Assembly: GCF_026241155.1 (NCBI RefSeq)
Contig: NZ_JAPFGP010000008.1
Span: 62,001 to 126,000, forward strand
DNA: 64,000 nt
Reading direction: 5' to 3'
DNA from: Paucibacter sp. PLA-PC-4
GTDB taxonomy: Bacteria > Pseudomonadota > Gammaproteobacteria > Burkholderiales > Burkholderiaceae_C
The notes beneath the pieces are model-generated. The model was given only the letters and a program-made list of their open reading frames with translations, had not been told where the DNA came from and did not search any database. A program made the position numbers and the translations under genes. This document shows, piece by piece, positions 14,231 through 24,231 of this stretch; positions within the stretch are counted from its first letter, which is position 1, and each line of letters begins with the position of its first letter.

Positions 14231-16207
14231 GTGCAGTCAGGCGCTCCGTCCCTGCCGGTGGAGGCTGCCGAGTTGGCCACGTGGCCCTGCGGCTGCCTCA
14301 GCCTGGATGCGCGCGGCATCGTGCTGACGGTGAACCGGGCGCTGTGCCGCCTGGTGCAACTGTCGGCCGAGCAGATCGTCGGTCAGCCTTTCGACCGGCT
14401 GCTCAGCAATGCCTCCCGGGTGCTCTACCAGAGCTACCTCCAACCACTGTTGCAGCTGCACGGCCATGTCGAGGAATTCGCGCTGACGCTGCGCCAGTCG
14501 GAAGGCGGCAGTCCGGATGTGCTGGTCTACACCGGTAGGCGAGAGGCCGATGACAGCGCCGTGCTCGACATGGTGCTGGCGCCGATACGCCAGCGCCGGC
14601 GCATCGAGGACGAGATGCTGCGCATCAAGCGTGCCGCCGACCAGGCGCCTGGCCTGGTGTTCCAGTTGCTGCAACTGGCCGATGGGGGTCTGCACTTTCC
14701 GTATGCCAGTGAGGCGATACGTCGGCTCTACGCAGTCACGCCGGACCAGGCGCGGGCCTCGGCCGATCAAGTGTTTCGTCAGCTCCATGCCGACGACCGG
14801 CAGGCGCTGCAGGTTGCGATGCGACAGGCCGCCCGCGAGGGCAGCGATTTGCACTGCATCTATCGCCTGCGCGCGCCGGATGGCAGTCCGCGCTGGCATG
14901 AGCTGCAGGCCACCCAGCGTCATCTGGCCCATGGCTCCATACTCTGGCATGGGCATATCGCTGACATCACCGAGCGCAAGCAAATGCAGGCGGCGGTGGC
15001 TGAGCAGCAGACGCTTGAGCGGGTGCATCGTGCGCGCAACGAGTTCCTGTCGCGCGTCAGCCACGAGCTGCGCACGCCGCTGAATGGCATCCTGGGCTTT
15101 GCCCAACTGCTGGAGAGCGATAAGGCCGACAACCTCAGCATTGAGCAGCAGGAGCGGCTGCGCCTGTTGCGCAGCTCCGGCCAGCATCTGCTGCAGTTGA
15201 TCAATCAGGTGCTGGAAGTGACGCGGCTGGAGGCGGGGCAGATGGAGGTTCAGATGCAGACGCTGGAATTGGCGCCGCAGCTGGAGTTGGCGTTAAGCCA
15301 GATGCAGCCGCAGGCAGGTTCAGCCGGCGTGGCCTTGCTACCACTGGAGGTGGCGGCCGGGCTGGCCGTGCAGGCCGATGCGCTGCGTTTGCAGCAGGTA
15401 CTGCTGAACCTGCTGTCTAACGCCATCAAGTACAACCGCCCCGGCGGCCATGTACGCCTGAGCGTCCAGGAGCTCGACGGCGGGCTGTGCATCGCGGTGT
15501 CCGACACCGGACCAGGACTGTCGGCGCGACAGCAGGCCGAGCTGTTTCAACCCTTCCAGCGATTGGGCGCCGAAAAGACCACCGTGGAGGGCTATGGCCT
15601 GGGGCTGGTGATCTCGCGGCATCTGGTCACATTGATGGGTGGCCGTCTGACCCTGCACAGCGAGCCCGGTGCCGGTTGCCGCTTCGAGGTCCATCTGGCG
15701 ATGCCGGTCGGCCTGGGTGCAGCGTTCGACCGGCCCGGCGACCACCCGGCGGCTGCGCTCGACGCAGGGGCCGGCGGCGCGTGTGGCACGGTACTCTATG
15801 TCGAGGACAATCCGGTCAACGCGATGCTGATGGAGGCCATTGTCGGTATGCGACCAGGTCTGCGACTGAGCTTGGCCACCGATGGTGCCAGCGCCTTGGC
15901 GGCCGCCCGAGCGGCGCCTCCCGAGTTGCTGCTGCTCGATATGCACCTGCCCGATATCAGCGGCATGGCGCTGCTGCCGGCCTTGCGTCGCATCGAGGCC
16001 ATGGCCGACGTGCCTGCCATCATGGTGTCGGCGGCGGCGGCGGAAGAGGATGTGGCGGCCGCGCGGGCGCAGGGCTTTGTCGGCTACTGGACCAAGCCGC
16101 TCGACGTGGACCAGACGCTGCGCGAGTTCGACCGCTTGCTGCCGCCTCGCCCGCGCTCCGATCCGCCATCGCCGCAGGTCGCGACCCGCGCGGATCCGAC
16201 ACCTTAG
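14231..16207 (+). CDS. Hybrid histidine kinase with RsbP-like PAS (PAS-PAS-HisKA-HATPase-REC)
   Basis: A 658-residue soluble hybrid kinase with a GTG start, GGAG about 9 bp upstream and the RsbQ-like gene 3 bp before. The first PAS (about 12-125) has the pattern found in Bacillus RsbP: LSLDARGIVLTVNRALCRL, then LLSNASRVLYQSYLQPLL. A second PAS (about 145-250), a HisKA domain (VSHELRTPLNGILGF), and an ATPase with LLNLLSNAIKYN, SDTGPGLS and GYGLGLVISRH follow. The C-terminal receiver (about 515-635) has LYVEDN, the acceptor Asp in LLLDMHLPDISG and a conserved Lys in WTKPLD. No HTH is present, so output goes to another protein, perhaps the GGDEF-EAL protein or a phosphotransfer partner. Confidence 0.93.
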   Translation: MQSGAPSLPVEAAELATWPCGCLSLDARGIVLTVNRALCRLVQLSAEQIVGQPFDRLLSNASRVLYQSYLQPLLQLHGHVEEFALTLRQSEGGSPDVLVYTGRREADDSAVLDMVLAPIRQRRRIEDEMLRIKRAADQAPGLVFQLLQLADGGLHFPYASEAIRRLYAVTPDQARASADQVFRQLHADDRQALQVAMRQAAREGSDLHCIYRLRAPDGSPRWHELQATQRHLAHGSILWHGHIADITERKQMQAAVAEQQTLERVHRARNEFLSRVSHELRTPLNGILGFAQLLESDKADNLSIEQQERLRLLRSSGQHLLQLINQVLEVTRLEAGQMEVQMQTLELAPQLELALSQMQPQAGSAGVALLPLEVAAGLAVQADALRLQQVLLNLLSNAIKYNRPGGHVRLSVQELDGGLCIAVSDTGPGLSARQQAELFQPFQRLGAEKTTVEGYGLGLVISRHLVTLMGGRLTLHSEPGAGCRFEVHLAMPVGLGAAFDRPGDHPAAALDAGAGGACGTVLYVEDNPVNAMLMEAIVGMRPGLRLSLATDGASALAAARAAPPELLLLDMHLPDISGMALLPALRRIEAMADVPAIMVSAAAAEEDVAAARAQGFVGYWTKPLDVDQTLREFDRLLPPRPRSDPPSPQVATRADPTP

Positions 16208-16253
16208 CCGGCACACCCACGGCGGGGTTCGGTCTTGCCTTTATGCTCGAACC

Positions 16254-17354
16254 ATGCCAAATCCACTGAAGAAACTCCCCCTCGCCCTGCCCCTGTGGAG
16301 CCTGCTGTCGCCGCTGGCGGCAGTGGCCCTATTGCTGCTGCTGGGTGGCGCGGCCTTGTCGGGACTGCTGATCGCGCTGGTGTCGCTGTGCCTGATCGCT
16401 GCGGTGCTGGCCGCAGTCCACCATGCCGAGGTGGTGGCCCACCGTGTCGGCGAGCCCTATGGATCGCTGGTGCTGGCGGTGGCGGTCACCATTATCGAGG
16501 TGGCGCTGATCGTGTCGCTGATGCTGGCCGGCGGCGAGAGTGCCAATGCGCTGGCGCGCGACACGGTGTTCTCGGCCATCATGATCGTCTGCAACGGTGT
16601 GGTGGGTCTGTGCATCTTGGTCGGCGGCATGCGTCACCGGGTGCTGGCCTTCCGCATCGAGGGCACGAGCCCGACGCTGGCGGTGCTGGCCGCGCTGTCG
16701 ACCTTGACCCTGGTGTTGCCGGCCTTTACGACCAGCACACGCGGCCCCACCTTCTCGCAGAGCCAGCTGATGTTTGCCGGCGTCGTCTCGTTGGTGCTGT
16801 ACGCGGCCTTTGTGTTCGTGCAGGCGGTGCGTCATCGCGACTACTTCCTGCCGGCCGAGGGGGTGGACGATCACCACGCCCATGCCGCGCCGCCCGGCAA
16901 CAAGATCGCGCTGGCCAGCCTAGCGCTGCTGATGGTCTGCCTGGTCGGCGTTGTCGGTCTGGCCAAGCTGCTGGCGCCCAGCATCGAGAACGCGGTGCGC
17001 AGCATCGGCGCGCCGAGCGCGCTGGTGGGGGTGATCGTGGCCCTGCTGGTGCTGGCCCCGGAGACGCTGGCCGCGGTACGCGCGGCGATGCACAACCGGC
17101 TGCAGACCAGTCTGAACCTGGCGCTGGGCTCCGGCCTTGCCAGCATCGGACTGACGATTCCGGCGGTGGCCGTGCTCTCGCTGTTCTTCCCGCATGCGCT
17201 GGTGCTGGGGCTGGAGCCGGTCAGCATGGTGTTGCTGCTGCTGACCTTTGTCGTCGGCACGCTGACCCTGGGCGCCGGCCGTGCGACGGTGCTGCAGGGC
17301 GCGGTACACCTGGTGCTGTTCGCGGTGTTTCTGTTCCTGGCGGTCGTGCCCTGA
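16254..17354 (+). CDS. chaA: Calcium/proton antiporter ChaA
   Basis: A 366-residue inner-membrane antiporter, the same length as E. coli ChaA, with about 11 hydrophobic segments. Both acidic helix repeats of the CaCA superfamily are present: HRVGEPYGSLVLAVAVTIIE early and ALLVLAPETLAAVRAAMHN late. A short histidine/acid loop (about 203-212) lies mid-protein as in ChaA. It exports Ca2+, and in E. coli also Na+/K+, in exchange for protons. The start is the ATG at 16254 (MPNPLKKLPLAL), 46 bp after the hybrid kinase; an open frame extends upstream but overlaps the kinase gene. It converges on a methyltransferase gene 8 bp away. Confidence 0.92.
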   Translation: MPNPLKKLPLALPLWSLLSPLAAVALLLLLGGAALSGLLIALVSLCLIAAVLAAVHHAEVVAHRVGEPYGSLVLAVAVTIIEVALIVSLMLAGGESANALARDTVFSAIMIVCNGVVGLCILVGGMRHRVLAFRIEGTSPTLAVLAALSTLTLVLPAFTTSTRGPTFSQSQLMFAGVVSLVLYAAFVFVQAVRHRDYFLPAEGVDDHHAHAAPPGNKIALASLALLMVCLVGVVGLAKLLAPSIENAVRSIGAPSALVGVIVALLVLAPETLAAVRAAMHNRLQTSLNLALGSGLASIGLTIPAVAVLSLFFPHALVLGLEPVSMVLLLLTFVVGTLTLGAGRATVLQGAVHLVLFAVFLFLAVVP

Positions 17355-17362
17355 GCGAAGGA

Positions 17363-17964
<602 letters not shown>

Positions 17965-17968
<4 letters not shown>

Positions 17969-18285
17969 AGGCCCCGCTCCAGCGGACATCGCAGCCGCTC
18001 AGCCAGCTGCACGGCGCCGCCGCCGTTATAGGCCTCGGTATAGCCCTGCTGCTGCAGCAGGCCCAGGGCCTGCTCGGAGCGCGCCCCGGAGGCGCAGTAC
18101 AGGATGATGGGCGTGGCCCGATCCGGCGCCAGATGGGCAATCTGCTCGGCCAGCTGCGGCAGCGGGATGCAGCGCGCGCCGGGCACATGGCCGGACATGT
18201 ACTCACTGTAGGAGCGCACATCGATCAGCAGCGCCTGCTCGGGCAGCGGTGCAAGGGACGGCAGGGTGGGCGAGAGAGAACTCAT
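17965..18285 (-). CDS. Single-domain rhodanese
   Basis: A 106-residue single rhodanese domain. It has LLIDVRSYSEYMSGHVPGA (CH2A-like), ILYCASGARSE with the active-site Cys and a six-residue loop, and an LLQQQGYTEAYNGGGAV end motif. Such proteins carry sulfane sulfur as a cysteine persulfide. GGAGG lies 7 bp before the ATG. Its stop overlaps the start of the methyltransferase, so the two are co-translated. The divergent gene at 18382 is a small unknown protein. Confidence 0.88.
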
Positions 18286-18381
18286 GGGCAGCCTCCGTGA
18301 TCGGGCGTCGGGACCTCTGTTTTACACCCTTGGCGGCCCGGCGGCGAGGTATGCTGCGCGCCCGCCCTGAATGAAGCCGCC

Positions 18382-18867
18382 ATGTCCGACGCCGACAACA
18401 CCGAACGCCCCGATATCCAGGAGCCGCGCCTGTGGCAGGACGCCCGCTGGACCGCCCGCGTGATCAAGAACGAGGACGACGAGGGCTGGGCCGTCGCGAT
18501 GATTCTGGCAGGCCAGAGCGAGCCGGCCCTGGTTGGCCCCTGGACCATGGGGCGCGACAAGAAGAATCCCAAGCCGCTGGACGTCAACGCCTTCAACACA
18601 CTGGTGAAGACCGCCTCCGAGGTCTTGCGCCGCCATGAGCAGCAGCTGCATGCTCAGCTGCATCAGAGCCTGCGCATCACCACCGACAGCGCCCAGATCG
18701 AGGTGCGGCTGGACATCGTGCCCGACGAGGACGAGCCCTATGCGCTGCTGAGCGCGCATGATGAGATGGGCACGCAGCTGGCCGAGGTGAAGGTGCGGCC
18801 GAGCTTTAAGCTCAGCCGCGCCAGCGCCAGCGCCTGGATCGCGGCGGAGTTCCAGAAGCCGGGCTGA
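18382..18867 (+). CDS. Conserved hypothetical protein
   Basis: A 161-residue soluble protein rich in Glu/Asp and Ala, with no signal peptide, membrane segment or recognised motif. The pattern suggests an alpha/beta fold: an early strand-rich part (WTARVIKNEDDEGWAVAMI), a GRDKKNPKPLD loop and a helical middle (TLVKTASEVLRRHEQQL), then a mixed C-terminus. Third-position GC is high and the frame is clean, so it is a real gene. I do not know its function. It diverges from the rhodanese operon and is followed by a structured repeat. Confidence 0.75.
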   Translation: MSDADNTERPDIQEPRLWQDARWTARVIKNEDDEGWAVAMILAGQSEPALVGPWTMGRDKKNPKPLDVNAFNTLVKTASEVLRRHEQQLHAQLHQSLRITTDSAQIEVRLDIVPDEDEPYALLSAHDEMGTQLAEVKVRPSFKLSRASASAWIAAEFQKPG

Positions 18868-19008
18868 GAGCCTGAGGATTTTTCTGCTGCGCCGCCGCGA
18901 TGTGCCGTCGGGCGGTGCTCGGAATCCTCACGTACCCAAGTACGCACCGGTTCGTGTGTTGCGTCCGCCTAGTCTGGCAACGGCTCGCTCCGAAAAATTT
19001 TCAGCCTC
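18868..19008 (+). repeat. Structured inverted-repeat element between convergent genes
   Basis: The 152-bp gap between convergent genes is framed by imperfect inverted arms, 18868-18884 and 18992-19008, which pair at 14 of 17 positions (T-run versus A-run ends). Inside are TGAGGATT/AATCCTCA (18873-18880 with 18923-18930) and CGTAC-CCAA-GTACG (18931-18944). It could serve as a bidirectional terminator, or be one copy of a dispersed REP/MITE-like family. No other copy was seen in this window. Confidence 0.55.
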
Positions 19009-19019
19009 CGAGGCCCTGC

Positions 19020-20567
19020 TCAACGTGCCAGCTGGAACACCCCGACCAGACGCGCGAGCTCGGCGGCCTGGTGCTGCAGGCTTTCGGCAGCGGCGGTGCT
19101 TTCCTCGACCAGGGCGGCGTTCTGTTGCGTGACCTGATCGAGCTGGTTGACTGCGTCGCCGATCTGGCCGATGCCCTTGCTTTGCTCGCTGCTGGCGCCG
19201 GCGATCTCGGCGATCAGCTGGCTGACCTGGCGCACCTGCTCGACGATGCCACCCATCGCGCTGCCGGCATTGTCAGCCAGGCGCGAGCCCGACTCGACCT
19301 GGCTGACACTGTCATTGATCAGCACCTTGATCTCGCGCGCCGCCTGGGCCGAGCGCTGGGCCAGCGCGCGCACCTCGGCGGCGACGACCGCGAAGCCGCG
19401 GCCCTGCTCGCCGGCCCGAGCCGCTTCCACCGCCGCGTTCAGCGCCAGGATGTTGGTCTGGAAGGCGATGCCGTCAATGGTGCCGATGATGTCGGCGATG
19501 CGCTTGGAGGCCTCGGCAATGCCTTGCATGGTGTTGACGACCTGGGCCACCACCGTGCCGCCCTGGCCGGCGGCAGCAGCGGCGGCCGAGGCCAGCGCAT
19601 TGGCTTGGGCGGCGGTGTCGGCGTTGTTGCGCACCGTGCTGGAGAGTTCTTCCATCGAGGCGGCTGTCTGCTGCAGATTGCTGGCCTGCTCTTCGGTGCG
19701 CTGGGACAGGTCGATGCTGCCGCTGGCGATCTCGCGCGAGCCGGTGGCGATACTCTCGCTGCTGTCGCGCACCTGGGAGACGATCTGCACCAGCGAGCCG
19801 TTCATCTGGTTCAGCGCGGTCATCAGCTGGGCCGCCTCGTCGCGGCCCTGGACGGCGGCTGCGGCGCGCAGATCACCGCTGGCCACGGTCTGCGCGAAGC
19901 TCACCGCCTCCCGCATCGGGCCGGTGATCGAGCGGGTGCTCATCAGGCCGGCCACCACCGCGATCAGCGCCGCGGCCAGGCTGACACCAAAACTCCAGGC
20001 GCGCACGCTGTCGCGGGTGGCCTGGGCCTGGCTGTAGCTGGCGGCGGCCACTTCGATCTGCAGCTTGATCAGCGCGTCGATGCCGTCCTTGGCCTGCTGG
20101 CCCAGTGGCACGATGCGTTCGCCGTACAGGGTCTGGGCGCGCTCCACCTCGCCGGCCTTCAGCGCGTCGCGGGCAGCCAGCAGGCCATCGCGCACATAGC
20201 TGCCGCGCACCTGGGTGAAGGCCTCGGCCAGCTGTTTTTCCTGCGGCGTCAGATAGCTGTCCATATAAGCCTTCCAGGTCTTGCTGACCTGGGCGATATT
20301 GGCTTGCAGCTGGCTGTCCAGCGCCGGCAGCGCGGCCGGGTCGCGCAGCATCTCCATCACCAGGATGCGGTTGCGCAGCATCAGCCCGTCGACCTCGCCG
20401 ATCTGTTTGAGCGGAATCGTGCGGTCCTCGTAAATCGTCTTCAGGTCCGCAAAGACGCGCGTGCTGCCTTGCACGCCGACCCAGCTGACGACGGCCAGCA
20501 AGAGCAGGACCAGTCCGAATGCCAGGCCCAGACGCCGGCCGATACGCAGATTCCGCAGCAGTTCCAT
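19020..20567 (-). CDS. Methyl-accepting chemotaxis protein
   Basis: A 515-residue chemoreceptor starting at the ATG at 20567 ([14 protein letters not shown]), with GGGAG upstream. One membrane segment near the N-terminus and another at about 190-212 flank a four-helix-bundle periplasmic domain. A HAMP domain follows, then the signalling hairpin with the invariant tip [19 protein letters not shown]. Methylation helices lie on both sides. There is no NWETF-like CheR tether at the C-terminus (ends VGVFQLAR). It passes ligand occupancy to CheA/CheW. It belongs to the Tsr-like class as do the two receptors at 39-42 kb, but is clearly more distant from them than they are from each other. Confidence 0.93.
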   Translation of the reverse strand: MELLRNLRIGRRLGLAFGLVLLLLAVVSWVGVQGSTRVFADLKTIYEDRTIPLKQIGEVDGLMLRNRILVMEMLRDPAALPALDSQLQANIAQVSKTWKAYMDSYLTPQEKQLAEAFTQVRGSYVRDGLLAARDALKAGEVERAQTLYGERIVPLGQQAKDGIDALIKLQIEVAAASYSQAQATRDSVRAWSFGVSLAAALIAVVAGLMSTRSITGPMREAVSFAQTVASGDLRAAAAVQGRDEAAQLMTALNQMNGSLVQIVSQVRDSSESIATGSREIASGSIDLSQRTEEQASNLQQTAASMEELSSTVRNNADTAAQANALASAAAAAAGQGGTVVAQVVNTMQGIAEASKRIADIIGTIDGIAFQTNILALNAAVEAARAGEQGRGFAVVAAEVRALAQRSAQAAREIKVLINDSVSQVESGSRLADNAGSAMGGIVEQVRQVSQLIAEIAGASSEQSKGIGQIGDAVNQLDQVTQQNAALVEESTAAAESLQHQAAELARLVGVFQLAR

Positions 20568-20631
20568 TGGACGCTCCCTGGCGCTTTGTCGCACTGATTC
20601 TGCATCAGCAGGATGCATGCCAGCGAGAAGT

Positions 20632-21630
20632 TCAGCGCGGCGGCGCGATGTCCTCGCCGCGCAGGCGGCGCCACAGCCAGGCCAGACCCGCCTGCAGATC
20701 GCCGCGCGAGCCGGCCAGCTGCGGGCGGGCCAGCGGCCGCAAGGGCGAGTGCTGCTCGGCGACGACAAAGCTGAAGGTGTAGTTCGGTTCCTGGCCCATG
20801 CGCAGATCGGTAATCAGCACCTGGTCGGCCCTGCGCTCCAGCTTGAAGAAGCCGTCGCTGAAGTCGGCCAGGGTCGCGACCGGCGGGTGGGTCTTCAAGG
20901 CCTCGTAGAGCGCTTCGCCACGCTCAAAGCGCTCGAAGCGTATCGTCGCGCCGGCATCCAGCAGCGAGTAGAAGCCTTCACGATAGCCATCGGGAGTGAT
21001 CGCGACGATGCGCCACAGCACCGTGTTGAAGGGGCTGGGCGTGACCAGCAGCCGCTGCACAGGCTGACCGGTCAGACTCTGACGCGCCAGCTGCTCGACA
21101 TGCTGCTGGGCCAGTGCGCTCCAGCCCAGATAGGCGGTCGAGAGCAGCAGGCCGGCCGCGTTCCAGCGCAGCGACCGCGCGCCGCCGGCCAGGGCAGCGC
21201 CGGTGCCGATCAGCAGTGGTAGCGTGTAGAGCGGGTCGATGATGAAGATGCTGCCCAGGCCCAGCGGCTCGCTGCTGAAGGGGCGCAGCAGCTGAGTACC
21301 GTATATCGTCATGTAGTCCAGCAGCGGATGCGTGATCAGGGCGAGCCAGACCGCCAATAGCCAGCGCCCGAACAGCGCGCGTTCGCGCTGCAGCACGGCA
21401 ATGCCGGCCGCGATCGGCACGGCGGCCATGCTCAGCCAGAACAGCGCATGGCTATTTCCCCGGTGCAGCACCATATTGCTGAGCGCATCGCCGTGGTCGA
21501 TGAATGCGTCCAGATCGGGCAGGGTGCCGCAAACGGCACCCCAAGCCGCTGCCTTCCACAAGGCCGTTCGGCGGCCCATCACAGCGACGCCGACGGCGGC
21601 GCCCAGCGCGATTTGCGAGAGTGAATCCAT
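20632..21630 (-). CDS. DUF457/YdjM-type membrane-bound metal-dependent hydrolase
   Basis: A 332-residue membrane protein of the YdjM/DUF457 family. The N-terminus has [19 protein letters not shown], the acidic motif LPDLDAFI and [11 protein letters not shown], followed by [17 protein letters not shown]; the histidines and aspartates are the presumed metal ligands. Four or five membrane segments lie in the first 175 residues and a soluble domain of about 150 residues follows. YdjM homologues are SOS-inducible in E. coli, but I see no LexA box here. Biochemical function is unknown. Confidence 0.87.
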   Translation of the reverse strand: MDSLSQIALGAAVGVAVMGRRTALWKAAAWGAVCGTLPDLDAFIDHGDALSNMVLHRGNSHALFWLSMAAVPIAAGIAVLQRERALFGRWLLAVWLALITHPLLDYMTIYGTQLLRPFSSEPLGLGSIFIIDPLYTLPLLIGTGAALAGGARSLRWNAAGLLLSTAYLGWSALAQQHVEQLARQSLTGQPVQRLLVTPSPFNTVLWRIVAITPDGYREGFYSLLDAGATIRFERFERGEALYEALKTHPPVATLADFSDGFFKLERRADQVLITDLRMGQEPNYTFSFVVAEQHSPLRPLARPQLAGSRGDLQAGLAWLWRRLRGEDIAPPR

Positions 21631-21666
21631 GGGGGCGGATTCTGGCCGCTTCTCGTTTAACCTGTC

Positions 21667-22335
21667 CTAGGGGCGGATATCGGGCGCGGCGATGGGCGAG
21701 ATGCCCTGGGCCTGGGCGGCCTCAGTCTGCACGGCCAACGCGCGGCGCCAGCCGTCGCGCTGCTGCAGCCGCGCCCAGTATGCGGCCACGGCCGGCGAGA
21801 ACTGCGCATCCAGCCCCAGATGGCTGGCCAGCATCAGTGCATAGCCCACCGAGATGTCGGCCGCCGTGAATCGTCCGGCGCAGAGCCAGTCCTGCTCAGC
21901 CAGGCGCGGCTCCAGCGTGCGCAGCCGGGCCAGAAACCATTTGGCATAGTCCTCGGCCACCTGGGGCTGGCGGCGCTCGGCCGGCTCGAAGAAGCGGTAG
22001 CGCAGCAGCAGGGTCTGCGGAAAGGTCAACGTGGCTTCGCCGAAGTGCAGCAGGTTCAGATAGGCACCGTAATCGGCCTCGGACATGCCCACATCAAGAC
22101 CGCCGGGGTCATGTCTTGCTGCCAGATACTGGCAGATCGCAGCGGATTCGGTCATGCGCGTCTCGCCGTCCAGCAGCAGCGGCACCGTGCCCAGCGGGTT
22201 CAATGCCAGATAGCCCTTGTCGTGCACGCGCGGCGGGAAGGGCAGGACGATCAGCTGGTAGTTCAGGCCAAGCTCTTCAAGCGCCCACAATGGGCGGAAG
22301 GAGCGGGCGCTGAGGCAGTGGTGCAGGGTCAGCAA
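21667..22335 (-). CDS. Glutathione S-transferase family protein
   Basis: A 222-residue GST. The thioredoxin-like N-terminal domain has LSARSFRPLWALEELGL, with the likely catalytic Ser, then LNPLGTVPLLLDG with the cis-proline and TESAAICQYLA, which binds the gamma-glutamyl group. The all-helical domain has the FTAADISVGYAL N-capping motif. The start is a TTG at 22335, 12 bp after the stop of the upstream small gene; the UAG just before it leaves no earlier start. It probably conjugates or reduces small electrophiles. Confidence 0.88.
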   Translation of the reverse strand: MLTLHHCLSARSFRPLWALEELGLNYQLIVLPFPPRVHDKGYLALNPLGTVPLLLDGETRMTESAAICQYLAARHDPGGLDVGMSEADYGAYLNLLHFGEATLTFPQTLLLRYRFFEPAERRQPQVAEDYAKWFLARLRTLEPRLAEQDWLCAGRFTAADISVGYALMLASHLGLDAQFSPAVAAYWARLQQRDGWRRALAVQTEAAQAQGISPIAAPDIRP

Positions 22336-22347
22336 GGGCCTGGGTCG

Positions 22348-22638
22348 CTAGATGGCGAGTCGGTAGACCTTGGCGGCCGCGCGCTCGTCGGCGCTGTGGC
22401 CGGCCAGCGCTCGGTCCCATTGCGCGCCACCGGCGCCCTGGGTTGCTTCGGCACCGCTGATCATGGAGGCCATCTCCTCGGTGCTGGCATCGAACTCGGC
22501 GATCTGCTCGCGTGTCTCCAGAAACAGCCGCGCCAGCATCACGCCGCCGGACTCGATCACCACCAGATAGCGGGCAGCCTGGCGCAGCGCGCCGGGATGG
22601 TGCTTGGCGGGTGTCTCCATTCCGAAGCCTTGGCCCAT
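22348..22638 (-). CDS. Small conserved hypothetical protein
   Basis: A 96-residue cytoplasmic protein with AGGAGACC just before its ATG at 22638, a very good ribosome site. It is rich in Ala and Glu and mostly helical, with LVVIESGGVMLARLFLETREQ as the best-defined segment. No known motif was found. It is followed after 12 bp by the GST gene in the same direction, so the two form an operon. Function unknown. Confidence 0.75.
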   Translation of the reverse strand: MGQGFGMETPAKHHPGALRQAARYLVVIESGGVMLARLFLETREQIAEFDASTEEMASMISGAEATQGAGGAQWDRALAGHSADERAAAKVYRLAI

Positions 22639-22675
22639 AAGGTCTCCTCGCGTGGCTGACTTAGCACCAAGACTA

Positions 22676-24136
22676 TCACTGTGCGGGGATGCTCAGCCGA
22701 GCCAACTGCTGGACGGCGTTGCGGAGTTCGGTCGGCGTCAAGGCCGCATAGCCCAGCAGCCAGCCGTCCTGGCGCGGCGCCGAGAGGTAGAGCCGGCTTA
22801 GCGAAGGCGTGACCAAGCCCTGTAACGCGGCGGCGCGGCTGAGCTCGGCCTCGCTGCCCTCGGGCAGCAGGGCCGCCAGCTGCAGTCCGCCGGCGCTGGG
22901 CTGGGGCCGCAGCCAGGCCTGCAGCGGCCCCAGCGCCTCCAGCAGGACTTCACGGCGCTGCCGGTAGAGGCTGCGCATCAGGCGCAGATGGGCGGCGAAA
23001 TGACCTTGGCCGATGAAGTCGGCGGTGACTGCCTGCGCCAGCTGAGCGCTATGGCCGTCCTGGATGCTACGTGCCGCCGCCAGCGGCGCGACCAGGGCCG
23101 CAGGCAGCACCATATAGGCCAGGCGCAGCGACGGAAACAGCACCTTCGAGAAGGTGCCCAGATAGATCACCCGGCTGGGGTCGTCCGCCTCCTCCAGGCC
23201 TTGCAGCGCCGGCATCGGCCTGCCCTCGTAGTGGAACTCGCTGTCGTAGTCGTCTTCGACAATCCAGGCCTGCTGCCGCCGCGCCAGCGCCAGCAGGGCC
23301 AGGCGGCGCTCCAGGCTCAGGGCCATGCCGCATGGGTATTGGTGCGACGGGGTCAGATAGATCAGGCGCGGCGCGGGCAGGGTGGCGTCCTCGGGGTTCA
23401 GGCCCTGGGTATCCAGTCGCACTGGCTGCAGGCGGGCGCCTGCGGCGGCAAAGGCCGTGCTGGCGCCGCGATAGCCGGGTTCTTCCATCCACACCGTGTC
23501 GCCGGCATCCAGCAGCATCGACGCCGCGAGTTGCAGGCCCTGCTGCGAGCTGGTCAGCACCAGCACCTGTTCGGCGCTGCAGCGCAGGCCGCGCGACTGG
23601 CGCAGATAGCCGGCGATGGCGGCGCACAGATCCTCATGACCTTGCGGGTCGCCATAGCCCAGCAGCGCCGGCTCGCGGCGCAGGCGCTGGTTGATCAGCC
23701 GGCGCCAAGTTTCCAGCGGAAAGGCGCGCAAATCAGGGCTGCCGGCCGCGAAGGCGCGCGGGCTGCGCGGGTCCTCGCAGCCCCCCGTCGCCGCAATCGC
23801 CTGGCCGCGCTGCGACAGCGTCTGCCCAGCGGCCTGCGGCGCCAGGTTGCGCCGCGCCATCGGTCGAGGTTGGGCCTCGATGGCGACAAAGCTGCCGCGC
23901 CCGGTCTGGCGCCGCAGATAGCCCTCGGCCTCCAACTGGACATAGGCCGCCTCCACGGTGACTCGCGACAGACCCAGATCGGCCGCAAGGACCCGGCTGG
24001 CGGGCAACCGCTCCTCATGAGCCAGCTCGCCGCCCAGCATGGCCTGGCGCAGGCTGGCGCAGAGCTGCTCGCGACGACCCAGTCCTCGGCCTGACTGGCG
24101 CTCGAACAACTGAAGCCATAGGCGGGTGGGTGACAT
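22676..24136 (-). CDS. MocR/PdxR-type GntR-aminotransferase regulator
   Basis: A 486-residue regulator joining a GntR winged helix (about 15-90, LPASRVLAADLGLSRVTVE) to a full aminotransferase-like domain. The PLP Lys is in GTFSKVLFPSLR and the upstream Asp/Tyr contacts are in IVEDDYDSEFHYEG. MocR proteins use PLP as effector and commonly act on the gene transcribed from the opposite strand. Here that is the rhodanese-GNAT pair, whose start lies 95 bp away. The chosen start is the ATG at 24136 (MSPTRLWLQLFERQ), the usual MocR beginning; the longer frame upstream runs into the promoter region. The controlled process is unknown. Confidence 0.9.
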   Translation of the reverse strand: MSPTRLWLQLFERQSGRGLGRREQLCASLRQAMLGGELAHEERLPASRVLAADLGLSRVTVEAAYVQLEAEGYLRRQTGRGSFVAIEAQPRPMARRNLAPQAAGQTLSQRGQAIAATGGCEDPRSPRAFAAGSPDLRAFPLETWRRLINQRLRREPALLGYGDPQGHEDLCAAIAGYLRQSRGLRCSAEQVLVLTSSQQGLQLAASMLLDAGDTVWMEEPGYRGASTAFAAAGARLQPVRLDTQGLNPEDATLPAPRLIYLTPSHQYPCGMALSLERRLALLALARRQQAWIVEDDYDSEFHYEGRPMPALQGLEEADDPSRVIYLGTFSKVLFPSLRLAYMVLPAALVAPLAAARSIQDGHSAQLAQAVTADFIGQGHFAAHLRLMRSLYRQRREVLLEALGPLQAWLRPQPSAGGLQLAALLPEGSEAELSRAAALQGLVTPSLSRLYLSAPRQDGWLLGYAALTPTELRNAVQQLARLSIPAQ

Positions 24137-24231
24137 TGGCCTTATCTCATGAAATAAATCGGTCTCAATGCTAAGTCCAATCCGCTCGACACTGGCGCTG
24201 CTCCCCATCACCACTTCAGACGGAATCCACC

